Positions 45,511 through 55,092 are shown, counted from the stretch's first letter. The stretch: 64,000 nt of DNA from an uncultured Pseudoruegeria sp. (GCA_947498155.1 CANMJD010000002.1:496001-560000); one strand, 5' to 3'. Notes: generated by a model from the sequence alone, not told the origin. Numbers and translations: made by a program.

Positions 45511-47118
45511 ATGACCAATACAACCTCCAGACGTAACTTTCTAAAAATGGGCGCCGCGGGTGCTTCCGTTCTGCCATTTTTACGGGCGATGCCTGCCGCG
45601 GCCCAAGGATCGGACACGCTGGTCGTTGTGACGGGTGCGACCATCAACAGCCTTGATCTACACCGCTCTGGCACAAGCCGCGCATCTTATCAGGTGGGGA
45701 TCAACTGTTATGATCGCTTGCTGTCTTTCGGGACAAAGCAAACCCCTGACGGCGGCTTTTCCTACGATTATGAAGTTATCGAACCTGAGCTCGCCGAAAG
45801 CTGGACGGAATCTGAGGACGGCCTGACGCTTACCTTTAAGCTAAAATCAAATGCGACTTTCTGGGATGGTCGCAAGGTTACCGCGCAAGACGTCAAATGG
45901 TCCTTTGATCGCGCCGTGTCGGTCGGTGGTTTTCCAACCGTTCAGATGAAGGCTGGTGGGCTGGAGCGCCCAGACCAATTCGAAGCTGTCGATGAAGAGA
46001 CTTTCGTGATCAAACTGGACCGCGCGTCCAAGCTGACGATCCCGGATCTGGCTGTGCCTGTGCCATATATCATTAATTCAGTTGAGGCTTTGGCCAACGC
46101 AACCGAAGACGATCCTTGGGCGACGGAATACCTCCACACGACACCTGCCGGATCAGGCGCGTATAAGGTGGCGCGCTGGACGCCCGGTGAACAGCTTGTC
46201 TATGAGCGTAATGACGATTGGGTTGGTGGGCCGTTGCCTGCTCTGCAACGTGTTGTGATCCGCGAAGTGCCAAGCCCAGCGACCCGCCGTGCGTTGGTAG
46301 AACGTGGCGATGTGCAGGTCGCATTCGACATCCCCGACAAGGACGCCGCAGAGCTGGCCGATACGCTTGATGTCTTCTCGACCCCCGTTGAAAACTGCAT
46401 CCACTGCCTGAACCCGAACTTTGCGTTTGAACCGTTTCAGGATGCGAATGTACGCAAAGCCATCGCCTACGCGATCCCGTATGAGGATATCTTTCAGGCC
46501 GCAGCCTATGGTCGCGGATTGCCCATGTGGGGCGGTGAGGAAGAGATCACAGACATCGCTTGGCCGCGAAAGACGCAGTATTATACGGATATTGACAAGG
46601 CGAAGGAGCTTATGGCCGCCTCTGGTTATGCGGACGGGTTCGACGTGCCATTGTCGATCAGCCTGGACCTTGCGTCTTGGATGGAGCCTACTGCGCTGCT
46701 GGTCCAAGAGGCACTTGGCGAGATTGGGATCAACGTCACCATCGAAAAGATCCCGGGTGCCAATTGGCGGACGGCCGTTCTGGTCGAAAAGCGCCTGCCA
46801 CTGCATCTTGAGAACTTTGGTGGCTGGCTGAACACGCCGGACTACTATTTCTTCTGGGCCTATCAGGACGGTCATCTTTTCAATTCATCCAATTACCGCA
46901 ACGAGGAAGTTGAAGAGTTGACGAATGCCACGTTGCACATGCCAATGGACGATCCAGAATACGCGCCAAAGATCATGCGCATGTTCGAGATCGTGCTGGA
47001 TGAGCTGCCACGCATTCCGCTGTACCAACCAGCACTGAACGTCGCGATGAATGGGGCAGAGGGCTATGAATTCTGGTTCCACCGTCAGTTGGACGTCCGT
47101 CCAATCACGCGGGCATAA
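45511..47118 (+). CDS. ABC solute-binding protein, family 5 (peptide/nickel type)
   Basis: A 535-residue periplasmic receptor with a twin-arginine leader (TSRRNFLKMGAAGASVLP, cleavage near AAAQG). SBP_bac_5 features include EPELAESWTESEDGLTLTFKLKSNATFWDG and VKWSFDRAV. Such receptors bind peptides, nickel, opines or other amides. The stop is adjacent to the ATG of the first permease gene. Its operon also carries allophanate hydrolase, so the cargo is probably an amide or ureide. Confidence 0.88.
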   Translation: MTNTTSRRNFLKMGAAGASVLPFLRAMPAAAQGSDTLVVVTGATINSLDLHRSGTSRASYQVGINCYDRLLSFGTKQTPDGGFSYDYEVIEPELAESWTESEDGLTLTFKLKSNATFWDGRKVTAQDVKWSFDRAVSVGGFPTVQMKAGGLERPDQFEAVDEETFVIKLDRASKLTIPDLAVPVPYIINSVEALANATEDDPWATEYLHTTPAGSGAYKVARWTPGEQLVYERNDDWVGGPLPALQRVVIREVPSPATRRALVERGDVQVAFDIPDKDAAELADTLDVFSTPVENCIHCLNPNFAFEPFQDANVRKAIAYAIPYEDIFQAAAYGRGLPMWGGEEEITDIAWPRKTQYYTDIDKAKELMAASGYADGFDVPLSISLDLASWMEPTALLVQEALGEIGINVTIEKIPGANWRTAVLVEKRLPLHLENFGGWLNTPDYYFFWAYQDGHLFNSSNYRNEEVEELTNATLHMPMDDPEYAPKIMRMFEIVLDELPRIPLYQPALNVAMNGAEGYEFWFHRQLDVRPITRA

Positions 47119-48156
47119 ATGATGCTAGCCTCCTCCCCTCGGCTGCGCGCGACCCTGTTGCGCGTGGCCCAGTCTATCCCGGTTGTCATCGGAGTCGTGA
47201 TCATCAGCTTTTTGCTGACGCGGGCGTTGCCGGGCGATCCGGCGGTTTATTTCGCAGGGGTGGCGGCTGATACGGCATCGATTGAACAAACCCGTGTCGC
47301 TATGGGTTTGGACAAACCGCTGGTGCAGCAGTTCTTCATCTATGTGGGGAACTTGCTGCAAGGCGACCTTGGCCAATCGCTCTCAAGCGGGCGGTCGGTC
47401 GCTGCTGATCTGGCAAAGCGTTTGCCGGCCTCGTTGGAACTGACATTGTCAGCCCTTATTCTGGCCATTGTCATTGCCGTACCTTTGGGCGTTTTGGCCG
47501 CAACGCGTCCGGGCACTTGGGTGGATCACCTGTGCCGTGTTGTCGTGACGGCGGGCGTGTCACTGCCTACCTTTTTCACCGGTATTTTGCTGATCTACAT
47601 CTTCTATTACCTGCTGGGGATTGCGCCCTCGCCATTGGGTAGGTTGGATTTCATCTACCTTGATCCCGATCATGTCACGGGGTTCTACCTGATTGATGCG
47701 GCCTTGATGGGCGATTGGGAAACATGGCGCGGGGCGGCGAAACAATTGATCTTGCCTGCAACCACACTTGCGCTGTTCACGCTGGCGCCCATTGCGCGGA
47801 TGACGCGGGCGGCAATGTTGACGGCGCTGTCGTCGGATTTCATCCGGACTGCGCGGGCGGCTGGATTGTCCAACAGAACTATTTTGTACCGCTATGCCTT
47901 TCGCAATGCATTACTGCCCGTCGTCACAACCCTTGGCATGGTGTTTTCCTTTGCGCTGGGGGCCAATGTCCTGGTGGAAAAGGTTTTTGCTTGGCCCGGT
48001 ATCGGATCATATGCAGTCGAAGCCTTGGTTGTGTCCGACTATGCGGCCGTACAAGGGTTTGTATTGGCCATGGCCCTTTTGTTTGTAGCACTCAACCTTG
48101 TGATTGACCTGCTTTACACAGCCATTGACCCACGGATTGGATTCTCCTCCAAATGA
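47119..48156 (+). CDS. ABC permease, DppB type
   Basis: A 345-residue membrane subunit with six helices. It opens with the DppB hallmark ITRALPGDPA-like ISFLLTRALPGDPAVYFAG, and the coupling loop is FIRTARAAGLSNRTILYRYA near residue 240. It partners the next gene. Confidence 0.92.
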   Translation: MMLASSPRLRATLLRVAQSIPVVIGVVIISFLLTRALPGDPAVYFAGVAADTASIEQTRVAMGLDKPLVQQFFIYVGNLLQGDLGQSLSSGRSVAADLAKRLPASLELTLSALILAIVIAVPLGVLAATRPGTWVDHLCRVVVTAGVSLPTFFTGILLIYIFYYLLGIAPSPLGRLDFIYLDPDHVTGFYLIDAALMGDWETWRGAAKQLILPATTLALFTLAPIARMTRAAMLTALSSDFIRTARAAGLSNRTILYRYAFRNALLPVVTTLGMVFSFALGANVLVEKVFAWPGIGSYAVEALVVSDYAAVQGFVLAMALLFVALNLVIDLLYTAIDPRIGFSSK

Positions 48157-49031
48157 CTGAGGTATCCCAAGAACCTGCTCCCAAGACGCGGGGCAACTTC
48201 GACCATATTCTATACGTCCTGCGGGCGAACCCTGTCACGTTGATCGCGTTTGGCATGTTCGCACTTTTGATTTTCTCGGCCGTCTTTGGACCGTCTTTGG
48301 TTCCCTATGATCCGCTGGCGACCAACGCCGCCAATGCGCTCCAGCCGCCCTCGGCCCTGCATTGGTTTGGGACCGACAATGTGGGCCGTGACGTGTTCAG
48401 CCGCGTGATCGTGGCCACACGGTTGGATCTGTCGATCTCTGTTGCGGCCGTGGCGCTGTCCTTTGTTGTTGGCTCCATATTGGGGTGCATCGCGGGCTAC
48501 TGGGGCGGTTGGCCGGACATTATTTTAAATCGTTTCCTCGATACGATCATGGCTTTTCCATTGTTTGTACTTGCGATGGGGATTGTCGCGGCGCTGGGGA
48601 ACACGATTGAAAACATCATCTACGCCACTGCGATCATCAATATGCCTTTCTACGCACGCCTTGTGCGCGCTGAGGTGAATATTCGCCGCGATGCAGGCTT
48701 TGCACGGGCGGCGAAACTTGCCGGCAATTCCGATATCCGCGTTCTTGCCATGCACATCTTTCCCAACGCTTTGCCACCAATGATGGTGCAGGTGTCACTA
48801 AACCTCGGCTGGGCGATCCTGAATGCGGCCGGGCTGTCGTTTATCGGCTTAGGCGTCAGCCCGCCGACGGCAGAATGGGGGATCATGGTGGCAGAAGGGG
48901 CGAATTTTATCGTCTCGGGCGAATGGTGGTTGGCTGTCTTCCCAGGGCTTTGGCTAATGATCGCCGTCTTCACCTTCAATCTTTTGGGGGACGGATTGCG
49001 CGATATTGTCGATCCACGGAAACGGACATGA
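48153..49031 (+). CDS. ABC permease, DppC type
   Basis: A 292-residue permease. HWFGTDNVGRDVFSRVI is the DppC signature near residue 68, and the coupling loop is GFARAAKLAGNSDIRVLAMH near 185. It overlaps both neighbours by 4 nt, so the operon is tightly coupled. Confidence 0.92.
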   Translation: MTEVSQEPAPKTRGNFDHILYVLRANPVTLIAFGMFALLIFSAVFGPSLVPYDPLATNAANALQPPSALHWFGTDNVGRDVFSRVIVATRLDLSISVAAVALSFVVGSILGCIAGYWGGWPDIILNRFLDTIMAFPLFVLAMGIVAALGNTIENIIYATAIINMPFYARLVRAEVNIRRDAGFARAAKLAGNSDIRVLAMHIFPNALPPMMVQVSLNLGWAILNAAGLSFIGLGVSPPTAEWGIMVAEGANFIVSGEWWLAVFPGLWLMIAVFTFNLLGDGLRDIVDPRKRT

Positions 49032-50668
49032 GCAAGATGCTATCCGTTAAAGACCTTGCCGTCTCGTTCCAGACCCGCCGGGGCGAGGTGGATGCCGTGC
49101 GCGGCATCAGCTTTGAAGTTGCCAAGGGTGAAATCCTCGGCATTGTCGGGGAAAGTGGCTCTGGCAAATCGGTAACGTCTTATGCGTTGATGCGCATCCT
49201 TGATGCGGGTGGGGTGATCAAAGCGGGCGAGGCGACCTATTCTGGCATCGACCTGCGCCGGGCTGCTGAGCGCGATATGCGCGACATCCGTGGCCGTGAA
49301 ATTTCTATGATTTTCCAGAACCCCCGTGCGGCGCTCAATCCGATCCGTAAGGTTGGGCACCAGATCGAAGACGTGCTGCGCCACCACGCCCGCGCCACCC
49401 GTTATGATGCGCGTGCCAAAGCGATTGCAGCCCTTAAGGCCGTCAAGATCAACGATGCCGAGGCGCGCTATGATGCTTATCCGTTCGAGCTTTCGGGCGG
49501 CATGTGCCAGCGCATCGTCTGCGCAATCGCATTGGCCTGTGACCCACGTCTGCTCATCGCCGACGAACCAACGACGGGACTTGATATTACAACACAAAAG
49601 GCCGTCATGGACCTCGTCCGCGACCTGATCCGGGAACGCGAGATGAGCAGTATCCTGATTACCCATGATCTTGGCCTTGCCGCGCAATATTGCGACCGGA
49701 TTTTGGTAATGAAGGACGGTGTGATCGTCGAACAAGGCGACCCTGTTCAGATATTCAGCGACCCGCAACACCCCTATAGCCGCAAGTTGGTGGACGCGAC
49801 CCCGCGTGCAGGAGAAACGGTGCGTAGCTTGCTACCTCCCCAAGAGCGTGGGGAAGAGTTAACCCCGACGGTCAGCGATCAACCTATCCTCGAGGTCCGC
49901 GACCTGACCAAGACCTATGCCGGGAAATCCGGCCCTGTGCAGGCGGTGAAGGGGATTTCATTTACGATCAACCAAGGCCAATGCGTCGGGCTTGTGGGTG
50001 AAAGCGGCTGCGGCAAATCCACAACATCGGAGATTTTGGTCCGGTTGATGGACGCGACCAGCGGGCAGATCAATTTTGATGGGCACGACATCGCGCGCGT
50101 TCCAGCGCGAAGCTTTGCAAAAGACAGCAGGCGTGCCGATATTCAGATGATCTTTCAGGACGCCACCGACAGTCTAAACCCGCGGCACACAGCGCGTCAG
50201 ACAATCTCGGAACCGCTGCGGCGCTTGGCGCGGATGCGTGGTGCAAAGCTGGCTGTGCGGATCGAAGAACTGGCGGTGCTTGTAGGGCTGCCATTACCCC
50301 TGCTTGATAGGTTTCCGCATCAACTGTCGGGCGGTCAGAAGGCGCGTGTGGGCATTGCGCGCGCCATAGCGCTTGATCCCAAGTTCCTGATTTTGGATGA
50401 ACCGACAGCCGCGCTTGATGTGTCGATCCAAGCGGTCGTTTTGAACCTCTTGGTGGATTTGCGCGCCAAACTGGGCTTGAGCTATCTTTTCGTCAGCCAC
50501 GACTTGCATGTTGTACGGCTGCTTTGTGATCATGTGATTGTCATGAAAGACGGTGAAATCGTCGAACAAGGCGCGGCAGAGCAGGTGATGTCAGACCCTC
50601 AAAGTGACTACACCAAAGCCTTGCTTGCAGCGGCCCCCAAGCCACCCCAACGCCGAAATATCAGTTAA
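49028..50668 (+). CDS. fused ABC ATPase (DppD-DppF type)
   Basis: A 546-residue ATPase with two complete nucleotide-binding domains: GESGSGKSVTSYALM, SGGMCQRIVCAIALA and LLIADEPTTGLD in the first, then GESGCGKSTTSEILV, SGGQKARVGIARAI and [12 protein letters not shown] in the second. A DppD-type C-terminal tail (HPYSRKLVDATP) lies between the halves. The fusion replaces separate DppD and DppF proteins. The ATG at 49028 overlaps the DppC stop; the frame is open further upstream without similarity. Confidence 0.92.
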   Translation: MSKMLSVKDLAVSFQTRRGEVDAVRGISFEVAKGEILGIVGESGSGKSVTSYALMRILDAGGVIKAGEATYSGIDLRRAAERDMRDIRGREISMIFQNPRAALNPIRKVGHQIEDVLRHHARATRYDARAKAIAALKAVKINDAEARYDAYPFELSGGMCQRIVCAIALACDPRLLIADEPTTGLDITTQKAVMDLVRDLIREREMSSILITHDLGLAAQYCDRILVMKDGVIVEQGDPVQIFSDPQHPYSRKLVDATPRAGETVRSLLPPQERGEELTPTVSDQPILEVRDLTKTYAGKSGPVQAVKGISFTINQGQCVGLVGESGCGKSTTSEILVRLMDATSGQINFDGHDIARVPARSFAKDSRRADIQMIFQDATDSLNPRHTARQTISEPLRRLARMRGAKLAVRIEELAVLVGLPLPLLDRFPHQLSGGQKARVGIARAIALDPKFLILDEPTAALDVSIQAVVLNLLVDLRAKLGLSYLFVSHDLHVVRLLCDHVIVMKDGEIVEQGAAEQVMSDPQSDYTKALLAAAPKPPQRRNIS

Positions 50669-50690
50669 ATACCAAGACCCGGAGAATACC

Positions 50691-52496
50691 ATGCCTAGCC
50701 ATCTTCCGTTTACACTGAACGCCCTGCGCGAAGCCTATGCCACGGGCACCAGCCCTGTTGACGTCATTGATGAAATTTTTGAACGGTTGGATGCAGTGAA
50801 TGATCCGGGCATCTTTATCCATCTGCGTGATCGCGAAAGCCTGCGCGCAGAGGCGACAGCCCTAGGGGCCTACGACCCAGATATGCCACTTTGGGGCATT
50901 CCTTTTGCGGCCAAAGACAACATTGATGTTGCCGGGATTGAGACAACGGCGGCCTGTCCAGCTTACGCTTACACGCCGACCAAGGATGCCTTTGTCATCG
51001 CAAACCTTCGCGCCGCAGGGGCCCTGATGATCGGCAAGACCAACCTTGACCAATTCGCTACCGGGCTTGTCGGTGTCCGCACGCCTTACGGGGCGCCATT
51101 GAATGCGGTTGATCCAGAGATCGTGCCGGGTGGTTCTTCGGGGGGGTCTGGCGTGATCGTAGGTCATGGCATCGTGACGTTTTCGCTTGGAACTGACACC
51201 GCTGGGTCTGGCAGGGTGCCTGCTGCCTTGAACAATATTGTCGGCCTCAAGCCGACGTTGGGGGCCATATCCGCCAGCGGCGTCGTGCCCGCCTGCCGCT
51301 CGACCGAAACAGTGTCAATCTTTGCTCTGACTGTCGACGATGCCTATGCGGCTTTGGAAGTCGCGCGCGGCTTCGATCCGGCGGATGCATATTCGAAACC
51401 CCTGGCGCATGAGCCGTTAGCTGCACCAAACAAACGGTTGCGGATTGGTGTGCCGGATGCCGCCACCATCGAATTCTTCGGAGACACAATCCAGCAAGCG
51501 GCCTTTGATCGGGACGTTGCGCTGTTGAAGGCGGCTGGCGCAGAAATTGAATACATAGATTTCGAACCGCTCTATGCGATTGCGCGCATGCTCTATGAAG
51601 GCGCATGGGTGGCTGAGCGGTACACGGTCATCGAAGATCTGTTGAAGTCCGATCCAGATGCAATCCATCCAGTGACCAAACAAATCATCACCCATGCGGA
51701 AAGCATGTCTGCCGCAGATGCGTTTCGCGGAATGTACCGGTTGGCTGAATTGAAACGCGCGGCAGAGCCGATGTTGGAAAGTCTTGATTTGCTTTGTGTG
51801 CCAACAATCCCAACTTTCTACACCGTGGCCGATCTGGCGGCTGATCCCGTCACCCCAAATTCAAACAACGGCACATATACAAACTTCGTGAATCTATTGG
51901 ATATGTGTGGCATTGCGGTTCCAACAGCTGCACGCAGTGATGGCCGACCGGGGAGCGTGACGCTCTTGGCAGGTGCGGGTCAGGATGCGTTGATTGCGGC
52001 TGTTGCGCGCGGGTTCGAGGCCGATTGCACACGTAGGATGGGTGCGACCGCCCATCCAATTCCGACACCCGCTGCTTTGCCAGAAAAGCCTTCGGATCAA
52101 ATTGAATTGGCGGTTTGCGGGGCGCATATGACTGGATTGCCGCTAAATTGGCAGCTGACGGACTTGGGGGCGACGTTTGTCCGCAAAACGCAAACGGCTC
52201 CGGATTATAAGTTTTACGCATTGGCTGGCGGGCCGCCTGCACGGCCGGGTTTAGTCCGTGCGGAAGGGCCAGATACTGGTGCCATCGCAGTTGAGGTGTG
52301 GTCGTTGCCCAAGGCGGGTTTTGGAACATTCATGGCCGGCATCCCTGCGCCATTGGGGATCGGTACAATCGCCTTGTCCGATGGATCATCCGTGAAAGGG
52401 TTCATCTGCGAGGCGAATGGCGTCAAGGGGGCGACGGATATCACCCAACTTGGTGATTGGCGGGCGTTTTTGGCGCAAGAGGCCGTCACGGCATGA
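50691..52496 (+). CDS. atzF: allophanate hydrolase
   Basis: A 601-residue amidase-signature enzyme that splits allophanate (N-carboxyurea) to ammonia and carbon dioxide. Lys75 (FAAKDNIDVAG), the cis-serine pair in GGSSGGSG (149-150) and the nucleophile Ser173 (TDTAGSGR) are all present. The ~130-residue C-terminal domain (after ~470, IELAVCGAHMTGLPLNWQL) is the one found in AtzF-type hydrolases. No urea carboxylase gene lies nearby, so the allophanate more likely comes from biuret than from urea. The ATG at 50691 follows CGGAGAATACC. Confidence 0.92.
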   Translation: MPSHLPFTLNALREAYATGTSPVDVIDEIFERLDAVNDPGIFIHLRDRESLRAEATALGAYDPDMPLWGIPFAAKDNIDVAGIETTAACPAYAYTPTKDAFVIANLRAAGALMIGKTNLDQFATGLVGVRTPYGAPLNAVDPEIVPGGSSGGSGVIVGHGIVTFSLGTDTAGSGRVPAALNNIVGLKPTLGAISASGVVPACRSTETVSIFALTVDDAYAALEVARGFDPADAYSKPLAHEPLAAPNKRLRIGVPDAATIEFFGDTIQQAAFDRDVALLKAAGAEIEYIDFEPLYAIARMLYEGAWVAERYTVIEDLLKSDPDAIHPVTKQIITHAESMSAADAFRGMYRLAELKRAAEPMLESLDLLCVPTIPTFYTVADLAADPVTPNSNNGTYTNFVNLLDMCGIAVPTAARSDGRPGSVTLLAGAGQDALIAAVARGFEADCTRRMGATAHPIPTPAALPEKPSDQIELAVCGAHMTGLPLNWQLTDLGATFVRKTQTAPDYKFYALAGGPPARPGLVRAEGPDTGAIAVEVWSLPKAGFGTFMAGIPAPLGIGTIALSDGSSVKGFICEANGVKGATDITQLGDWRAFLAQEAVTA

Positions 52497-52966
52497 CATC
52501 GCAGGTCGAAAAACGGCTCACTGACCTAGGTCTTGAATTGCCGCCTGATTGGACACCGCGCGGCCAGTTTCTGCCGTTTCGTAAAGATGGAGCGCTTGTT
52601 TACCTGTCTGGTCAGATTTGTGAATGGGCAGGCGAAGTGTCCCATACCGGCCCCGTTGCAGATACGCCCGAAGGGATCGCAGCCGCAAAAGAGGCGGCCA
52701 AAATCTGTGCTCTGAACCTCATCTACCGTTTGAGAGAGGCTTGCGAAGGTGATCTCGACCGGGTGGATGTGATCCTGCGTCTGGGCGGGTTCGTGAATTG
52801 CCAGTCCGGCTTTCCCAGCAGTCCCGCAGTGATCAACGGCGCGACAGAGGTGTTCATAGCACTGTTTGGGGATGATGGCTGGCATGCCCGAACCGCAGTG
52901 GGTGTCTCTGGTCTACCCGGCAATGCGTCGGTCGAGGTGGATGCGATTGTGCGGCTAAAAAACTAA
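52493..52966 (+). CDS. RidA/YjgF-family protein
   Basis: A 157-residue protein of the YjgF/YER057c/UK114 fold: LVYLSGQICEWAGEV, ALNLIYRLREACEGDLDRVDVILRL and the C-terminal ARTAVGVSGLPGNASVEVDAIV. Classic RidA enzymes hydrolyse reactive imines and enamines, with an essential Arg; the conserved ARTAVGV-LP-A-VE block is here. It is coupled to atzF by an ATGA overlap. In cyanuric-acid clusters RidA-fold proteins also occur, so it may deal with an unstable nitrogenous intermediate. Confidence 0.85.
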   Translation: MTSQVEKRLTDLGLELPPDWTPRGQFLPFRKDGALVYLSGQICEWAGEVSHTGPVADTPEGIAAAKEAAKICALNLIYRLREACEGDLDRVDVILRLGGFVNCQSGFPSSPAVINGATEVFIALFGDDGWHARTAVGVSGLPGNASVEVDAIVRLKN

Positions 52967-54174
52967 ATGGGCAGTTGTGGTTTTGGCAAATCAGGACTGT
53001 GGTGTTCCAGCTGCGCGGCGGTTTCCAAAATCTGCACGTCTTGTCCTGGATGCGCGGCCAGCATCACTGATCTGGGTCGGCCAAGGCGATCTAGACCCCA
53101 AGGCAAACAGACAAGCGGGCCGCCAAAGACAGTCCAAGGGGTCAGCCAATCCTGATAGCCGGTGGTGCCGTCAATCAAAGGTGCCCCTTCGGGAACCGGC
53201 AGGGTTAGCACGATTTCGGTACCAGCAAGGGCACCCCAAAATTGCTGCCGCGCGCCGGCTAAAAAGTCAGCTGCTTGTTTGGCTTCATCTGGCGATGTTT
53301 TCAACCCGGCCTTGAGGCCAGCCAGAAACTTAGGCTTCAGCACATCAACCCGGGCGTCTTGCAACATCGCACCATGGGCCGTTGCGGCCTCATAATTCAT
53401 TACGATCCGATGTGCTTTGACGACAGCATCCACATCAGCGCTGAGTGGCGCGTCGTTGATCTGTAGGCCAAGGGCGGTGGCTGCGCTGTGTAAACCGGCC
53501 AAGGCATTTTCATCCACATGCGCATCGGTTTGCCAGAGCCCGGCGACACCCTTTAAGGACGAAGGCTCTGCTGCGCTGACCTCGGTGGGGATGATTGCTG
53601 CAAATGCTTTTTTCGCCAGTGCTACGGAGGAGGCGATGATCCCGACGGTATCAAAACTGCCGGCAAGTGGCGTGACACCTGTCGTTGGCAACAGGCCGTA
53701 AGACGGCTTAAAGCCAACGACCCCACAATATGCTGCAGGCCGACACAGAGACCCGGCAGTCTGCGTACCAAGCGCGATATCAACGATGCCAGCCGCCACC
53801 GCAGCCCCTGATCCACTGCTCGACCCGCCCGGGCTGCGGTTCAGGTCATGCGGATTGCGACAAGGTGTCGGATCAGTGAATGCAAACTCTGTGGTCGTAG
53901 TCTTGCCAAGGATCCGCGCACCGGCATTGCGCAGTGCTGCAACGACAGCGGCATCTTGCAAGGCAGGTTCGGCAACTTTGCAAGCGTCGCTGCCATTGCG
54001 GGTCGGGACACCGGCGACATCAATGACATCCTTCACACCGACCGTCATGCCGGCGAGGGGACCATCGTTGGGACCATCCCTTTCACAAAGGCTCACAAAC
54101 GCATGGATGTGCTTGTCCCACTGCATCAGGTTTTGTGGCACATCGGGCTCGGTTTTGGACTCGCGTTGGCTCAC
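52963..54174 (-). CDS. amidase-signature family amidase
   Basis: A 403-residue amidase: Lys48 (GVKDVIDVAG), cis-Ser in SPGGSSSGSG (118-119) and nucleophile Ser142 (TQTAGSLCRPA). The start is a GTG that overlaps the nitrile hydratase alpha stop (GTGA). Nitrile hydratase and amidase are standard partners: the amide made from a nitrile is cut to acid plus ammonia. Its 3' end overlaps the convergent RidA gene by 4 nt. Substrate range is not evident. Confidence 0.88.
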   Translation of the reverse strand: MSQRESKTEPDVPQNLMQWDKHIHAFVSLCERDGPNDGPLAGMTVGVKDVIDVAGVPTRNGSDACKVAEPALQDAAVVAALRNAGARILGKTTTTEFAFTDPTPCRNPHDLNRSPGGSSSGSGAAVAAGIVDIALGTQTAGSLCRPAAYCGVVGFKPSYGLLPTTGVTPLAGSFDTVGIIASSVALAKKAFAAIIPTEVSAAEPSSLKGVAGLWQTDAHVDENALAGLHSAATALGLQINDAPLSADVDAVVKAHRIVMNYEAATAHGAMLQDARVDVLKPKFLAGLKAGLKTSPDEAKQAADFLAGARQQFWGALAGTEIVLTLPVPEGAPLIDGTTGYQDWLTPWTVFGGPLVCLPWGLDRLGRPRSVMLAAHPGQDVQILETAAQLEHHSPDLPKPQLPI

Positions 54175-54800
54175 ACGACCTTTCTCGCTACACCAATAAG
54201 GTGGTCCCGCGAAATCAGCGCCTCTAGCTCATTCAACGTAAACCTTTCGAGGTCCTCTGGCGGCTCTGGCAAGACCAGATACCGCATATCGGCGTTACTA
54301 TCATGCACGACGAGCTGAATATTTTCGGATAGGTCCAAACCAAACTCTGCCAGAACGCGGCGTGGCTCACGGACAGACCGCGCACGATAGGCTTTCGAAA
54401 TATACCAAGAAGGCGGCTGACCTAGAATGGACCTTGGGTAACAGGAACAAAGCGTACAGGTGATCAGATTGTGAAGCTCTGGCGTATTCTCAACCACGAT
54501 GATTCGTGCCTCGGTCACGGGAATGTTGAGTTCTTGGACGGCAGCACGGCCATCAGACAGAAGGCGGGCGCGATAGTCCGGGTCGGTCCACGCTTTGACC
54601 ACAACCTGCGTACCGAGGTGAATACCCGGACTTTCCAGTTTGGCGATAGCGCCTGTGACTTCAAGTGCTGTCAGCAGGCCTTTGCCAATCAGCAGCTCTT
54701 GCAAAGCATCGACAACGATCTGGGCCTCAATGTTTCCGGCTTCATCCTCGATGACAAGCGCCTCATGTTCGCCGTGGTCATGGTCATGGTCATGGGGCAT
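54171..54800 (-). CDS. cobalt-type nitrile hydratase alpha (or thiocyanate hydrolase gamma) subunit
   Basis: A 209-residue metal-binding subunit. The claw motif is Cys115-Thr-Leu-Cys118-Ser-Cys120; Thr after the first Cys indicates cobalt (iron enzymes have Ser). The following GQPPSWY, VREPRRVLAEFGLDL and MRYLVLPEPP are family hallmarks. The ATG at 54800 has GAGGAG upstream and begins MPHDHDHDHGEHE, a histidine-rich tail unusual for the family. It hydrates nitriles to amides, or thiocyanate to carbonyl sulfide, if of the Scn type. It ends the three-subunit operon and is coupled to the amidase. Confidence 0.88.
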   Translation of the reverse strand: MPHDHDHDHGEHEALVIEDEAGNIEAQIVVDALQELLIGKGLLTALEVTGAIAKLESPGIHLGTQVVVKAWTDPDYRARLLSDGRAAVQELNIPVTEARIIVVENTPELHNLITCTLCSCYPRSILGQPPSWYISKAYRARSVREPRRVLAEFGLDLSENIQLVVHDSNADMRYLVLPEPPEDLERFTLNELEALISRDHLIGVARKVV

Positions 54801-55092
54801 TTGGGGTCTCCTCGGCGGGGGCAAGCCAGTGGTCATAAATCTCAATGACAAGCGTGTCGTGGTGCGGGATCACATCGTCCGGCCACAGCTGTGTCTGCGC
54901 AAACGCCACCCGGTAAAGATCAACGGCGCGACCAGCAGTATTGCCTACTGCCAGGTCCTCTGGGTTCAGATAGGTTCCGCAATACGCAGTCACGCGGCCG
55001 ATCTGGTTGCGAATGTAATGTGGGATACGAACATGACCCGTCTTCCCAAGCGCCAGAACCCGAACAACATCATCTACCGCGAACCGTCTCAT
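54790..55092 (-). CDS. nitrile hydratase beta, C-terminal half as separate gene
   Basis: A 100-residue protein with the SH3-like barrel of nitrile hydratase beta subunits: FAVDDVVRVLALGKTGHVRIP, YIRNQIGRVTAYCGTY and a C-terminal VIEIYDHWLAPAEE. In typical enzymes this is fused behind the N-terminal half; here it stands alone, as in thiocyanate hydrolase alpha (ScnA) and the three-subunit toyocamycin nitrile hydratase. It overlaps the alpha gene by 11 nt and the gene before it by 4 nt. Confidence 0.8.
   Translation of the reverse strand: MRRFAVDDVVRVLALGKTGHVRIPHYIRNQIGRVTAYCGTYLNPEDLAVGNTAGRAVDLYRVAFAQTQLWPDDVIPHHDTLVIEIYDHWLAPAEETPNAP

Noticed and set aside
50691-52496. Reading the AtzF-like protein as part of a urea carboxylase/urea amidolyase system
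   Set aside because: No biotin-dependent carboxylase or KipI/KipA-like genes occur in the window; the stand-alone AtzF architecture fits the biuret/cyanuric acid type better.
54771-54800. GTCATG repeats as a possible tandem DNA repeat
   Set aside because: They are the codons for the Asp-His tail at the start of the nitrile hydratase alpha gene, so they are explained by the protein.
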